DNA of 64,000 nucleotides. Origin: Pukyongia salina (GTDB taxonomy: Bacteria > Bacteroidota > Bacteroidia > Flavobacteriales > Flavobacteriaceae). Position 1 is the stretch's first letter; each line of letters begins with the position of its first letter. The stretch spans positions 186,001 through 250,000 of the forward strand of contig NZ_CP027062.1 in the NCBI RefSeq assembly GCF_002966125.1, read 5' to 3'. Position numbers and translations under genes: made by a program. The notes beneath the pieces are model-generated. The model saw only the letters and a list, made by a program, of their open reading frames with translations, was not told the origin of the DNA and made no database searches. This document shows positions 10,068 through 19,350 of the stretch, piece after piece.

Positions 10068-10496
10068 TTATGAAATCTCAACCATTTTCTTCAAGGCTTT
10101 CTGCTTTTCTTTCTTCGGCACAGTGATATATAAGATCCCATCCGTATAAGAAGCAGTAATATTTTCAACATCTACCGTCTCCGGTAATGTAAATGATCTG
10201 GTGAAGTTTCGGAAGCTAAATTCTCTTCTTGTGAATTTTTTGTCTTTATCTTCTGAATTGGTTTCTGAAGTAACCTCTGAAGATACTTTTAAAATATTTT
10301 CTTCAACTTCTATAGCAAATTTTTCTTTTGTCAAACCGGGCGCTGCCAATTCGATTACAAAATTCGCCAAATTTTCTTGAATATTTACAGCTGGGATGCT
10401 AAAGTTTTCATAATTAGGTACATCTAGCCTGTTTTCTGTAAAAAATTCATCAAAAACTGACGGAATCCATCCTGTATTTCTTTTAACTAATTTCAT
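10068..10496 (-). CDS. Hsp20/alpha-crystallin family small heat-shock protein
   Basis: ATP-independent holdase chaperone, cytoplasmic. The 142-residue product has the alpha-crystallin domain from about residue 35 (VNIQENLANFVIELAAPGLTKEKF) to 128, including the GILYITVPK signature near the end. Length is normal for the family. The C-terminal tail is short and lacks a clear I-x-I motif. It is a single gene ended by a strong hairpin terminator. The upstream region contains no obvious heat-shock box that I can name. Confidence 0.92.
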   Translation of the reverse strand: MKLVKRNTGWIPSVFDEFFTENRLDVPNYENFSIPAVNIQENLANFVIELAAPGLTKEKFAIEVEENILKVSSEVTSETNSEDKDKKFTRREFSFRNFTRSFTLPETVDVENITASYTDGILYITVPKKEKQKALKKMVEIS

Positions 10497-10689
10497 ATCG
10501 ATTTATTTTAATATGTGCCATATTTATTATCTCACTAGCAAAATAAGTTCCAAAGAAGTTTACAGGTCAAAATGACTGAAAATCAGGTAATACGACTGTC
10601 GTTTTGTCAAATCGATCTAGTTTAGGGAAATAACTTTTATTCATAAATAAGTATTATTCTTTCGATTATCCGTAATTTATAAAGCGGCC

Positions 10690-11976
10690 GTGAAAAAAAT
10701 TATTAGAAGAACCATCGCTTTTTTTAACGCGATAAAGAGTAAAATTGCTTTTTATCCAGCGCTACTTGCCTTAGTGGGTATAGGATTAGCCTTACTTATG
10801 ATGAGTATCGAACAAAGCGATGTCTCCTCAATAATGAAGGAGTTTGTACCTCAATTGATCATTGAAAACGGCGATACTGCCCTCACCATTCTTAGTGTTT
10901 GCATAGGTGGTCTTATTTCCATGATGGTATTTAGTTTTTCCATGGTAATGTTACTCCTCTCACAGGCGTCCAGCAATTTTTCTCCCCGGTTACTACCAGG
11001 ATTGATATCTGATAAAACTCATCAGATCATACTTGGGTTATATCTCGCCACGATATTGTATAATATTTTTGTACTGTTCTCGGTTGAACCCGATGAAAAC
11101 AGCTATTCCTTACCCGGACTTGCCATTTTAATTGGTATCACTTTTACTTTGATCTGCCTGTGTGCCTTTATTTACTTCATCCATAATATTTCACAATCGA
11201 TACAGATAAACAACATTCTGGATGATATATTCGATAAGTCACTGAAACGGCTCTCAAAAATAATACGAGACGAGAAAGATACACCATCAAAAGATTCAGA
11301 CGCCTTCGAGGACACATCCAACTGGAATTCATATTCTGCTAAGAAGTGTGGCTATTTGCAGAACATCTCGATTCAAAATGTGCTGAATTTCTGTAAGGCC
11401 CGTGATATAAAGATCTATATCACCCAGCCGAAGGGGTTCTTTGTTCAAAGCAACGGCCACTTCATTAAAACCAATAAGGAGCTTGAAGAGAAAAGTTTGA
11501 ACGAATTATATTCCTATATAAATTTTTCTCGAAGTGAGCTTGTTGAAGATAATTACATCCTGGCTTTCAAACAGATAACAGAGATAGCCGTAAAAGCGAT
11601 GTCTCCCGGAATAAATGATCCGGGGACCGCTGTAAATTCTATCGATTACCTCACAGAACTCTTTGCGCTACGTTTGAAAAAATCTGACAATAGTATCTAC
11701 TTTTTAGACAATGAGTTATATCTGAAAATAGCTACGGTAGATTTTAGTGAATTGATCTACACGACCATGGCATCTCTTCGCACCTACTGTAAGCATGACC
11801 CGGTAATAGTTCAGAAACTATTACTTATGCTGAATTACCTGTATGAACAGCAAGCGTATTCGAAAAAATACAAAGAATGTATTGAGCGGGAGATCAAATT
11901 ATTAATAGACGACGCAAAGAACACCTTCGAAAGTTCTGCAGATATCGATCGAATTAATGCACTCGACAATACTTAG
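10690..11976 (+). CDS. DUF2254 family membrane protein
   Basis: Inner-membrane protein of unknown function, 428 residues, GTG start. Four transmembrane helices lie near residues 21-40, 64-90, 111-131 and 142-165, followed by a large cytoplasmic domain. Family hallmarks are the SSNFSPRLL segment after helix 2 and SPGINDPGTA in the soluble part. Some family annotations suggest channel-like or stress roles, but I cannot support one here. Its stop codon overlaps that of the convergent TerB-like gene by 4 bases, so the two transcripts must overlap. Confidence 0.85.
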   Translation: MKKIIRRTIAFFNAIKSKIAFYPALLALVGIGLALLMMSIEQSDVSSIMKEFVPQLIIENGDTALTILSVCIGGLISMMVFSFSMVMLLLSQASSNFSPRLLPGLISDKTHQIILGLYLATILYNIFVLFSVEPDENSYSLPGLAILIGITFTLICLCAFIYFIHNISQSIQINNILDDIFDKSLKRLSKIIRDEKDTPSKDSDAFEDTSNWNSYSAKKCGYLQNISIQNVLNFCKARDIKIYITQPKGFFVQSNGHFIKTNKELEEKSLNELYSYINFSRSELVEDNYILAFKQITEIAVKAMSPGINDPGTAVNSIDYLTELFALRLKKSDNSIYFLDNELYLKIATVDFSELIYTTMASLRTYCKHDPVIVQKLLLMLNYLYEQQAYSKKYKECIEREIKLLIDDAKNTFESSADIDRINALDNT

Positions 11977-12371
11977 TTGTAGTAAGTTTGAAAGATCTGT
12001 ATGAGTTCCTCTGCGGGGATAACCCGGTTCTCATATTGCTGTGTCCTTAATAGGATCTGGTCGATGGCTCCAGGACGAATCCCTAGTTTTAGACCAAAAT
12101 TACGTACTACTTCCACTTCCTTCTGATGCGCTTCCCAATCGACGTTCATTAGTAAAATAAGCTTATGGAAATGGGTGATCCGCTCTATTTCCGAAACAAT
12201 AGGCAATGATGGTAACGGATCTTCTATAAGCCGATCCACTTCTTCCTGGGATACATTCATACGTGTTGCAATACGTAAAATGAAGTCGTATTCGGACGCC
12301 ATGATCTTATCATCGGCTTTTGCCAGTACGATCAGGTCGCTAATTAACGCGTGGTTCTTTGCTGTCTCCAT
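11973..12371 (-). CDS. TerB-like (tellurite resistance TerB fold) protein
   Basis: Cytoplasmic all-helical protein of 132 residues resembling the TerB/DjlA N-terminal fold. Evidence is the opening helix with LIVLAKADDKIMASEYDFILRI, the acidic-Asp/Glu pattern expected of the TerB metal site, and the second repeat ITHFHKLILLMNVD. Family members appear in stress and envelope contexts; there is no ter operon here, so a tellurite role is not implied. It is read from upstream of a strong hairpin that ends the 111-residue exported protein gene, so it needs its own promoter within the gap near 12372-12428. Confidence 0.75.
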   Translation of the reverse strand: METAKNHALISDLIVLAKADDKIMASEYDFILRIATRMNVSQEEVDRLIEDPLPSLPIVSEIERITHFHKLILLMNVDWEAHQKEVEVVRNFGLKLGIRPGAIDQILLRTQQYENRVIPAEELIQIFQTYYN

Positions 12372-12384
12372 GCCGCAAAAATAA

Positions 12385-12409
12385 AAAACCCCGGTCGATT
12401 AGGCCGGGG
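12385..12409 (-). terminator. Intrinsic terminator after the small exported protein gene
   Basis: Stem AACCCCGG/CCGGGGTT with a 9-base loop. On the minus strand it runs straight into a T-rich tract, as expected for a terminator of the gene that ends at 12429. Confidence 0.85.
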
Positions 12410-12428
12410 TTCTTCAGAAAAAATCTTC

Positions 12429-12764
12429 TTATTTCTCAGATTTGATCTTCAATGGGATCACGTATTGCTTTCCTTGTACTAATTCAGACTTGAGAACCTG
12501 ATAATTTAAACGTGATTTCACATAGCTCACTACTTCAGGATCCTCGGTAGCAACAGATAATACGACGATCTCATTCTCTGCCGTTAAGGTAAAAAGTACC
12601 TGGGCTTCCATGTCATGCTCAACAATGAACTCAGGATTCTGTAGTAATTTCTTTAGTTCTTTTGAAGTAGTAGAACCTTCTTTAATAGGAGCGGGATTCG
12701 CAGCAAATGCTGTCGTACTGGCAACAAGCCCTAAGGCAAGTAAAAACAATTTGAATCGTTTCAT
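12429..12764 (-). CDS. Small exported protein, function unknown
   Basis: I do not recognise the family. The 111-residue product begins with a clear signal peptide (MKRFKLFLLALGLVASTTAFA, cleavage near residue 21), leaving a mature periplasmic domain of about 90 residues. The mature part has a two-strand-like pattern (VLFTLTAENEIVVLSV, KQYVIPLKI) and a VVSYVKSRLNYQVL helix. The beta-helix-beta order faintly recalls TonB C-terminal-like domains, but the match is too weak to name. It is a single-gene unit closed by the hairpin at 12385-12409. Confidence 0.75.
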   Translation of the reverse strand: MKRFKLFLLALGLVASTTAFAANPAPIKEGSTTSKELKKLLQNPEFIVEHDMEAQVLFTLTAENEIVVLSVATEDPEVVSYVKSRLNYQVLKSELVQGKQYVIPLKIKSEK

Positions 12765-12915
12765 AGTTGTTCGTTTTAAGATTAATGAATAATTGATTGA
12801 CTGAATGATTTATATATACTATAGACGCATAAGAAAAATTTATGTTACTCTAAACTGCTGGTTTTAACGCAACGTTAACCTTCATTAACATAAAATGTAA
12901 CTATCGGATATAAAA

Positions 12916-12939
12916 AAAGCCCTTCTTTCGAAGAGCTTT
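12916..12939 (-). terminator. Intrinsic terminator of sucC
   Basis: Stem AAAGC-T-CTTC/GAAG-G-GCTTT with a GAAA tetraloop on the minus strand, including one G-U pair, followed by a T run. On the plus strand the same position would be an A-C mismatch, so the structure belongs to the sucC message. Confidence 0.8.
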
Positions 12940-12959
12940 ATAAATTGAGTTTTCTCGGG

Positions 12960-14150
12960 TTATGACAGTACCGCCTGTACTTTATCGGCAGCTTCCTGGA
13001 ATTCGATCGCGCTTTGCACATCTAATCCACTGTTATCTATTAACTCTTTAGCAATATCGGCATTAGTTCCCTGTAACCTAACAATGATAGGTACATTGAT
13101 ATTCCCCATGTTTTTATACGCATCCACAATTCCCTGTGCCACGCGATCGCATCGCACAATCCCTCCGAAGATATTCACCAGGATCGCCTTTACATTAGGA
13201 TCTTTTAATATGATCTTGAAAGCTGTTTCCACACGCTCGGCATCTGCTGTACCCCCTACGTCTAGGAAGTTTGCAGGTTCTCCTCCCGCTTGTTTAATTA
13301 GGTCCATCGTGGCCATTGCCAATCCGGCTCCGTTCACCATACAGCCTACGTTACCATCCAGATCTACATAGTTAAGGCCAACGGCCTTCGCTTCTACTTC
13401 GATCGGGTTCTCTTCTCGTTCGTCGCGTAACTCGGCGTAGTCCTTATGGCGGAACAACGCATTGTCGTCCAGGGTAACCTTAGCATCTACGGCAATTATT
13501 CTGTCATCACTCGTTTTCAAAACCGGGTTGATCTCAAATAAGGACGAATCGGATTTTATATACGCCGTGTATAGGGCTGTTACAAATTTTGTCATTTTCT
13601 TAAAGGCTGTTCCGCTTAACCCGAGATTGAACGCTATTCGTCGCGCCTGGAACGGTAATAGGCCTACAGCTGGATCGATCTCTTCGTGAAAGATCAAATG
13701 CGGAGTTTCCTCGGCCACTTTTTCAATATCCATTCCTCCCTCGGTAGAATACATGATCATGTTTCTGCCAGTGCCTCTGTTTAGCAATACGCTCATATAA
13801 TATTCTTCCGGCTCACTATCGCCAGGATAGTAAACATCTTCGGCCACCAGTACCTGGTGTACCTTTTTACCCTCTGCACTGGTTTGTGGGGTGATGAGAT
13901 TCATTCCAATGATCTGTCCCGCAATCTCTTCAACTTCCTGAAGATTCTTTGCCAATTTCACACCGCCTCCTTTCCCACGGCCTCCCGCATGAACCTGGGC
14001 TTTTATAACGTGCCAGCCGGTTCCTGTATCCTCGGTTAATTTTTTCGCAGCAGCTACCGCTTCAGTAGTGGTGGTTGCAACAATTCCACGTTGAATCTCA
14101 ACGCCAAAACTATGTAAGATCTCTTTTCCCTGATATTCGTGTAAGTTCAT
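12960..14150 (-). CDS. sucC: Succinyl-CoA synthetase beta subunit (ADP/GDP-forming)
   Basis: Beta subunit of the TCA-cycle enzyme that makes ATP or GTP from succinyl-CoA; it pairs with SucD, which is not encoded here. The 396-residue length fits. The N-terminal ATP-grasp domain opens with MNLHEYQGKEIL and has the nucleotide-binding segment VKAQVHAGGRGKGGGVK near residue 45. The C-terminal CoA-ligase part has GNVGCMVNGAGLAMATMD, DVGGTA and NIFGGIVRCD motifs. It has its own -7 promoter element and its own terminator, so it is a single-gene unit divergent from lysA. Confidence 0.97.
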   Translation of the reverse strand: MNLHEYQGKEILHSFGVEIQRGIVATTTTEAVAAAKKLTEDTGTGWHVIKAQVHAGGRGKGGGVKLAKNLQEVEEIAGQIIGMNLITPQTSAEGKKVHQVLVAEDVYYPGDSEPEEYYMSVLLNRGTGRNMIMYSTEGGMDIEKVAEETPHLIFHEEIDPAVGLLPFQARRIAFNLGLSGTAFKKMTKFVTALYTAYIKSDSSLFEINPVLKTSDDRIIAVDAKVTLDDNALFRHKDYAELRDEREENPIEVEAKAVGLNYVDLDGNVGCMVNGAGLAMATMDLIKQAGGEPANFLDVGGTADAERVETAFKIILKDPNVKAILVNIFGGIVRCDRVAQGIVDAYKNMGNINVPIIVRLQGTNADIAKELIDNSGLDVQSAIEFQEAADKVQAVLS

Positions 14151-14173
14151 GCTTTGTCTGTTTTTCAGCTGGA

Positions 14174-14181
14174 CAAAAATA
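14174..14181 (-). promoter_or_regulatory. -7 promoter element of sucC
   Basis: TATTTTTG on the minus strand, a full TAnnTTTG match 23 bases before the sucC ATG. Confidence 0.6.
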
Positions 14182-14273
14182 CTAAATGCCCTGCGAATGG
14201 ACTAATGTTTTTTGAAGATTGCCTATCCAATATATTTTCAGAGAAAATTAATAAAAAGCAATTCATAATCTAC

Positions 14274-14281
14274 TAATTTTG
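14274..14281 (+). promoter_or_regulatory. -7 promoter element of lysA
   Basis: TAATTTTG on the plus strand, a full TAnnTTTG match 27 bases before the lysA ATG. It sits about 90 bases from the opposing sucC element. Confidence 0.6.
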
Positions 14282-14308
14282 TCGATTCAACATTAAACAC
14301 CCACTGAA

Positions 14309-15514
14309 ATGAATGATCAGGAACTTTTATCGGTAGTTCAGGAATATGGAGGTCCGTTGTATGTTTACGATACAGCCGTAATGCAAGCGCAGTATAAACG
14401 CTTACAACAAGCCTTTACCGGTGTAAATAAATTACGAGTGCATTATGCGGTGAAGGCCCTTTCAAATATCTCTGTCTTAAAATATCTTCATTCTCTGGGT
14501 GCGGGAATGGATACAGTTTCCATTCAGGAAGTTCGTCTGGCACTGGAAGCCGGAATTCCTGCCGAAGAGATCATTTATACGCCTAACGGTGTATCCATGG
14601 AGGAGATAGAAAAAGCTGCTTCCATTGGTGTTCAGATCAATATAGACAACCTCTCTGTTCTGGAGCAATTTGGAACAAAACATCCAAAAACACCGGTATG
14701 TATCAGGATCAACCCTCATGTGATGGCGGGTGGAAATACAAATATATCGGTTGGACATATCGACAGTAAGTTTGGTATTTCCATTCATCAATTACCGCAT
14801 ATTAAACGCATCGTTGAGAACACGGGTATGTGGATTAATGGTATTCATATGCACACAGGGAGTGATATTCTGGATATCGAAGTATTCCTGTATGCTTCAG
14901 AAATACTCTTTAAAGCAGCCGAACATTTCGAAGATCTCGAGTTTATTGACTTCGGAAGCGGATTTAAAGTTCCCTACCGCGAAGGAGACATAGAAACGAA
15001 CGTGGAAGAGTTTGGCGAAAAACTGAGCCATAGATTTAACGAATTCTGCCAATCGTACGGAAGAGATCTAACTCTCGCGTTCGAACCGGGAAAATTCCTG
15101 GTTAGCCAGGCAGGTAAATTCCTTGCCAAAGTGAATGTAGTAAAACAAACTACCTCGACTGTATTTGCACAAGTAGATAGCGGGTTTAATCATCTCATTC
15201 GTCCTATGCTCTACGGCTCGCAGCATTACATTAGCAATATCAGCAATCCCGACGGCAGGGAACGTTTCTACTCGGTGACCGGTTATATTTGTGAAACAGA
15301 CACCTTTGCCAATAACAGAAGAATTGCGGAAATACGCGAAGGTGATATCCTGGCGTTTCACAATGCCGGAGCCTATTGTTTTACAATGGCAAGTAATTAC
15401 AACAGCCGTTACCGCCCCGCAGAAATACTGTGGCATAAAGGGAAGTCGCATGTAATAAGAGAGCGGGAGACTTTCGACGACTTAATTGTAAAACAGAAGG
15501 TGTTGGAATTCTGA
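14309..15514 (+). CDS. lysA: Diaminopimelate decarboxylase
   Basis: PLP enzyme that converts meso-diaminopimelate to lysine, the last step of lysine synthesis. The 401-residue product is a fold-III decarboxylase: the PLP lysine is K49 in HYAVKAL, followed by the barrel motifs GIHMHTGSDI, IDFGSGFKVPY and AFEPGKFLV. The second active-site segment is CETDTFANNR (usual consensus CESGD), and the C-terminus has the GAYCFTMASNYNSR motif. A related carboxynorspermidine decarboxylase is less likely given length and motifs. It leads a plus-strand run of small genes, but the 30-base gap to the next gene carries its own weak promoter-like sequence. Confidence 0.93.
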   Translation: MNDQELLSVVQEYGGPLYVYDTAVMQAQYKRLQQAFTGVNKLRVHYAVKALSNISVLKYLHSLGAGMDTVSIQEVRLALEAGIPAEEIIYTPNGVSMEEIEKAASIGVQINIDNLSVLEQFGTKHPKTPVCIRINPHVMAGGNTNISVGHIDSKFGISIHQLPHIKRIVENTGMWINGIHMHTGSDILDIEVFLYASEILFKAAEHFEDLEFIDFGSGFKVPYREGDIETNVEEFGEKLSHRFNEFCQSYGRDLTLAFEPGKFLVSQAGKFLAKVNVVKQTTSTVFAQVDSGFNHLIRPMLYGSQHYISNISNPDGRERFYSVTGYICETDTFANNRRIAEIREGDILAFHNAGAYCFTMASNYNSRYRPAEILWHKGKSHVIRERETFDDLIVKQKVLEF

Positions 15515-15547
15515 AACTTTCCCGAAAGAATTCGTTAACTTTAGGTG

Positions 15548-16132
15548 ATGAAAGATTTCGAACGAAATTATCTCACCGGCCTAAGGAAACAATTCGAATA
15601 TTACAAACTATTAGGCGAGCGCACCTTCGATCAATTATCCGAAGCAGATCTGTTTTGGCGCTATAACGAATCGAGTAATTCTATAGCCGTCATGGTAAAT
15701 CATTTGTGGGGTAATATGATGTCACGATGGACTAACTTTCTCAGCTCCGATGGAGAAAAAACCTGTCGCGAACGGGATCTCGAATTCGAGGAAGTGTTAA
15801 GGAGCAAAAAAGAGATGATGTTGAAATGGGAGGAAGGTTGGGCTTGTTTATTCGAGGCCCTGGATTCTGTTAACGAAGGAAATATCGATCAAACTGTTTA
15901 TATCAGAAATCAGGAACACAGTATCCCTGAGGCGATCAACAGGCAGTTGGCGCATTACGCTTATCACATCGGGCAGATCGTCTATGTGGGTAGAATGATA
16001 CGGGATCAACAGTGGGAAAGTTTATCAATTCCGAAGGGAAAATCTCAAAGCTTCAATCGTAAAAAATTTTCAGAAGAAAAGCACAGGGCTCATTTTACCG
16101 ATGAGTTCCTCAACCATAATGCCGAATCCTAA
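15548..16132 (+). CDS. DinB/DUF1572 family protein
   Basis: Four-helix-bundle protein of the DinB superfamily, 194 residues. The opening FERNYLTGLRKQFEYYKLLGERTF helix and the metal-site style histidines in MVNHLWGNM and QLAHYAYHIGQIVY match DUF1572. Members of the superfamily include thiol transferases that use bacillithiol or mycothiol; bshC at 34058 shows that this organism probably makes bacillithiol, so such a role is possible but is inference. The GTG at 15545 directly precedes ATG 15548, which I take as the start. The sequence TTAACTTTAGG just upstream is a weak -7 candidate. Confidence 0.8.
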   Translation: MKDFERNYLTGLRKQFEYYKLLGERTFDQLSEADLFWRYNESSNSIAVMVNHLWGNMMSRWTNFLSSDGEKTCRERDLEFEEVLRSKKEMMLKWEEGWACLFEALDSVNEGNIDQTVYIRNQEHSIPEAINRQLAHYAYHIGQIVYVGRMIRDQQWESLSIPKGKSQSFNRKKFSEEKHRAHFTDEFLNHNAES

Positions 16133-16158
16133 TTCGAATAATAACTTAACACCCACTT

Positions 16159-16551
16159 ATGAACAGCATCATTCCCTATATCGCCTTTCCCGGAACCTGT
16201 AAAGAGGCCATGGAGTTCTACGCAGACACACTCAATGGACGCATAACCACTATGCAATCTTTTGCTGAAGCGCCCATGGAAGTACCGGAACAAATCCAGG
16301 ACCGCATCTTTAATTCTGAACTAAAGGCAGGCAGTATAACGATCAAGGCATCAGACGACCTCCCTACCCACCCGGTTACGCAAGGAAGCAATATGTCGTT
16401 GTATGTTGTATTTCCGAATGCTGATATGAAAACCGAAGTATTTAATAAACTTTCGGAAGGGGGCCAGGTACTTTTCCCTATTTCAGATAATTTTGGAATG
16501 CTCAAGGATAAATTCGGAATTCAATGGATGGTGGTGCATCACGACGACTGA
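16159..16551 (+). CDS. VOC (glyoxalase/PhnB-like) superfamily protein
   Basis: Small beta-alpha-beta-beta-beta fold protein of 130 residues in the PhnB/3-demethylubiquinone methyltransferase-like VOC group. Evidence is the opening IIPYIAFPGTCKEAMEFYADTL, the central IMIKA-type strand and the end FGMLKDKFGIQWMVVHH. Many members are of unknown substrate; metal binding is not guaranteed. It lies between a DinB-like and a START-like gene, a trio of small enzymes that often travel together in environmental bacteria. Confidence 0.85.
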   Translation: MNSIIPYIAFPGTCKEAMEFYADTLNGRITTMQSFAEAPMEVPEQIQDRIFNSELKAGSITIKASDDLPTHPVTQGSNMSLYVVFPNADMKTEVFNKLSEGGQVLFPISDNFGMLKDKFGIQWMVVHHDD

Positions 16552-16575
16552 TGCATAACCCTAATCATATATAAT

Positions 16576-17070
16576 ATGAAAAATTTCGACTGGACGCAGT
16601 TTACACGTAAGATCGCCGTAAAAGCCCCGTTGGAGGTAATTTACGACGCCTGGACAAGATCCCACGAATTGGAACGCTGGTTCCTTAGTGATGCCACATT
16701 CTTTAACGGTAGTGGCGAAAAAGTTGACAAAAAATCTAGGTATGCTGTTGGTGATCGCTATGAGTGGCAGTGGTATCTCTGGGACGGAACCGAGGAAGGC
16801 ATGGTCAAGGATATGAACGGGAAGGACCACCTTCAGTTTACCTTTGCTGGTGATTGCCTGGTAGATATTAACCTCTCAACGATGGATGATTATACCGTGG
16901 TATCGTTAACACAGAAGAACATCCCTATAGACGATCAAAATAAGATAAACACCCGTTTGGGGTGTGACAGCGGCTGGTCATTCTATCTCGTAAACCTAAA
17001 ATCGATCTACGAAGGAGGTCTCGATCTTCGTAACAAAAATGAAAAATTAAAATCCATGCTCAACGCTTAA
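16576..17070 (+). CDS. SRPBCC/AHSA1-like START-fold protein
   Basis: Ligand-binding helix-grip protein of 164 residues. The start FTRKIAVKAPLEVIYDAWTRSHELERWFLSDATF is typical of the AHSA1 branch, and the middle YEWQWYLWDGTEEGMV and the late SGWSFYLVNLKSIYEGG fit the same fold. It is probably cytoplasmic. The ligand is unknown. It is spaced 24 bases after the VOC gene and 10 bases before the glucosidase start, so it is likely in the same transcript. Confidence 0.85.
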   Translation: MKNFDWTQFTRKIAVKAPLEVIYDAWTRSHELERWFLSDATFFNGSGEKVDKKSRYAVGDRYEWQWYLWDGTEEGMVKDMNGKDHLQFTFAGDCLVDINLSTMDDYTVVSLTQKNIPIDDQNKINTRLGCDSGWSFYLVNLKSIYEGGLDLRNKNEKLKSMLNA

Positions 17071-17080
17071 ATTGAAATTC

Positions 17081-19339
17081 ATGATACACACTTCATCCCG
17101 AATACTTCAAGCACTAATAGTCTTAACGTTAATCACCACTTGCAGTCTTTATGGTCAGGATAAAAATATCGACCAAAAAGTAGACTCCCTGCTAAATATA
17201 ATGACCCTGGAGGAGAAAGTTGGGCAGATGAATCAATACAATGGGTTTTGGAATATCACCGGACCCGTTCCTAAAGAGGGAAATGCCAAATTAAAATACG
17301 AACATCTTAAAAACGGGATGGTTGGTTCCATGCTCAATGTTCGCGGCACTGAGAACGCTCGAAAATTACAGGAGATCGTGGTTAACGAAACCCGTCTGGG
17401 TATCCCTTTACTATTTGGTTTCGATGTAATTCACGGTCAAAAGACCATTGCCCCAATTCCCCTGGCCGAAGCAGCTAGCTGGGACCTGGATGCCATAGAG
17501 AAATCTGCCAGGATCGCGGCCCTCGAGGCCACGGCTGAAGGAATACACTGGACCTTCGCTCCTATGATCGATATTTCCAGAGATGCAAGGTGGGGCCGGG
17601 TGATGGAAGGTGGTGGTGAGGATACCTACCTGGGAACAAAGATAGGAGTTGCCAGGATCAAAGGGTTTCAGGGGAACGACCTGTCTGCCCCGGGGACTAT
17701 GGCCGCCTGTGCCAAGCATTTTGCAGGTTATGGTTTTGCTGAAGCAGGTAAAGATTATAATACTGTGGATGTAGGAACAACTACCTTGTATAATGTGATC
17801 CTGCCGCCCTTTAAGGCTGCCGTTGAAAATGATGTGAAGACCGTCATGAATTCATTCAATACATTAAACGGAATACCGGCCACTGCAGATGCATTCCTTC
17901 AAAGGGATATCCTGAAAGGAAAATGGGGGTTTGAAGGCTTTGTTATTTCCGACTGGGGTTCGGGAAAGGAAATGATAGACCATGGTTTTGCGAAAGATCT
18001 AAATGACGTGGCAGTTCTATCTGCTAACGCGGGTTCGGATATGGACATGGAATCCTACGCTTATGTAACCCATCTTAAGGAAGCTGTGGAAAAAGGTGCT
18101 GTAAAGATGTCTGTGATCGACGATGCAGTAAGACGAATTCTTAAGGTAAAATACGAATTAGGGTTATTCGACGATCCCTATCGCTATTGCAACCCGGAGC
18201 GTGAAAAAGAACTGATTAGCCATCCAGATCATCACGCCGGCGTACTGGATATGGCGAAAAAATCTATAGTGTTGTTAAAAAATCAGGGCAACTTACTTCC
18301 CCTGTCCAAAGACCAGAAAAAGATAGCCGTTATTGGTGCATTGGCTAATGATAAGAACAGCCCGTTGGGTAGTTGGCGCCTGGCCTCCGATGATAACTCG
18401 GCTGTATCTGTACTGGAGGGTTTAAAAGAGTTTTCTTCGGAAATTACCTATGCTAAGGGCCCCGATCTCACTAAGGGACCGCTTACCTTTATCAATGAAG
18501 TTGAGATCAATGAAACAAATAAAAGTGGCTGGGACCAGGCAATAGCCCTTGCGAAAGAATCGGAAGTAGTGATCATGGTTTTGGGCGAGCACGGTTTTCA
18601 GAGCGGTGAAGGGAGAAGCCGTGCCAATCTGGATCTCCCCGGTTTACAGCAGGAACTACTTGAAGATGTTTATAGTGTAAACAAAAATATAATCCTGGTA
18701 CTAAACAATGGCCGCCCCCTTACCATTCCCTGGGCCGCCGAAAATATTCCTGCCATCGTTGAGGCCTGGCATTTAGGGAGTGAGACCGGTCATGCCGTAG
18801 CCCAGGTTCTCTTTGGTGAATACAACCCGAGTGGGAAACTTCCAATGACATTCCCGAGAAGTGTTGGACAAGTGCCAATATACTACAATCCCTATAGCAC
18901 CGGAAGACCGGGACCAATCGATCTGGTATTCTGGTCGCATTATACAGACGAATCAAATACTCCGCAATACCCATTTGGATTTGGATTGAGTTATACAGAA
19001 TTTGGATATTCGGATCTAAAAATAGATGCATCTAATTCTAGGGCAATAAAAGTTTCGGTGAAAGTGACAAATAAGGGAAATCGGTTTGGAGAAGAAGTAT
19101 GTCAGTTATACATAAGGGACAGGGTGGCGAGTGTAGTAAGACCCGTTAAGGAACTAAAAGGATTTGAGAAATTTGGTTTAAAACCTAAAGAATCACGAAC
19201 CGTAGAATTTGTCCTTACTGAAAAGGAGCTAGGTTTCTTCAACGGACAGGGAGATTTTATCGTAGAAAAGGGAGCTTTTAATGTGATGGTTGGAACCAGT
19301 TCGACTGAAGGTCTCACCGGAAGTTTTGAGCTAAAATAA
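17081..19339 (+). CDS. bglX: Glycoside hydrolase family 3 beta-glucosidase, exported (BglX-like)
   Basis: Periplasmic exo-acting beta-glucosidase that would trim gluco-oligosaccharides. The 752-residue product has a signal peptide (about residues 1-28, ending SLYGQ), the GH3 N-terminal barrel, the alpha/beta sandwich and a C-terminal fibronectin-III-like domain. The nucleophile is D291 in GFVISDWGS. The KHFAGYG, DISRDARWGR and ATLEATAEG-like segments match BglX. I start at ATG 17081; an in-frame TTG lies 9 bases upstream, 1 base after the previous stop. There is no SusCD pair nearby, so it is not part of a visible polysaccharide-utilisation locus. Confidence 0.93.
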   Translation: MIHTSSRILQALIVLTLITTCSLYGQDKNIDQKVDSLLNIMTLEEKVGQMNQYNGFWNITGPVPKEGNAKLKYEHLKNGMVGSMLNVRGTENARKLQEIVVNETRLGIPLLFGFDVIHGQKTIAPIPLAEAASWDLDAIEKSARIAALEATAEGIHWTFAPMIDISRDARWGRVMEGGGEDTYLGTKIGVARIKGFQGNDLSAPGTMAACAKHFAGYGFAEAGKDYNTVDVGTTTLYNVILPPFKAAVENDVKTVMNSFNTLNGIPATADAFLQRDILKGKWGFEGFVISDWGSGKEMIDHGFAKDLNDVAVLSANAGSDMDMESYAYVTHLKEAVEKGAVKMSVIDDAVRRILKVKYELGLFDDPYRYCNPEREKELISHPDHHAGVLDMAKKSIVLLKNQGNLLPLSKDQKKIAVIGALANDKNSPLGSWRLASDDNSAVSVLEGLKEFSSEITYAKGPDLTKGPLTFINEVEINETNKSGWDQAIALAKESEVVIMVLGEHGFQSGEGRSRANLDLPGLQQELLEDVYSVNKNIILVLNNGRPLTIPWAAENIPAIVEAWHLGSETGHAVAQVLFGEYNPSGKLPMTFPRSVGQVPIYYNPYSTGRPGPIDLVFWSHYTDESNTPQYPFGFGLSYTEFGYSDLKIDASNSRAIKVSVKVTNKGNRFGEEVCQLYIRDRVASVVRPVKELKGFEKFGLKPKESRTVEFVLTEKELGFFNGQGDFIVEKGAFNVMVGTSSTEGLTGSFELK

Positions 19340-19350
19340 GAACGACCGCT

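Noticed and set aside
11973-12371. Tellurite-resistance operon
   Set aside because: Only a single TerB-fold protein is present, with no terA, terC, terD or terZ neighbours.
17081-19339. Polysaccharide-utilisation locus
   Set aside because: A lone GH3 glucosidase without SusC/SusD, sulfatases or other hydrolases does not make one.
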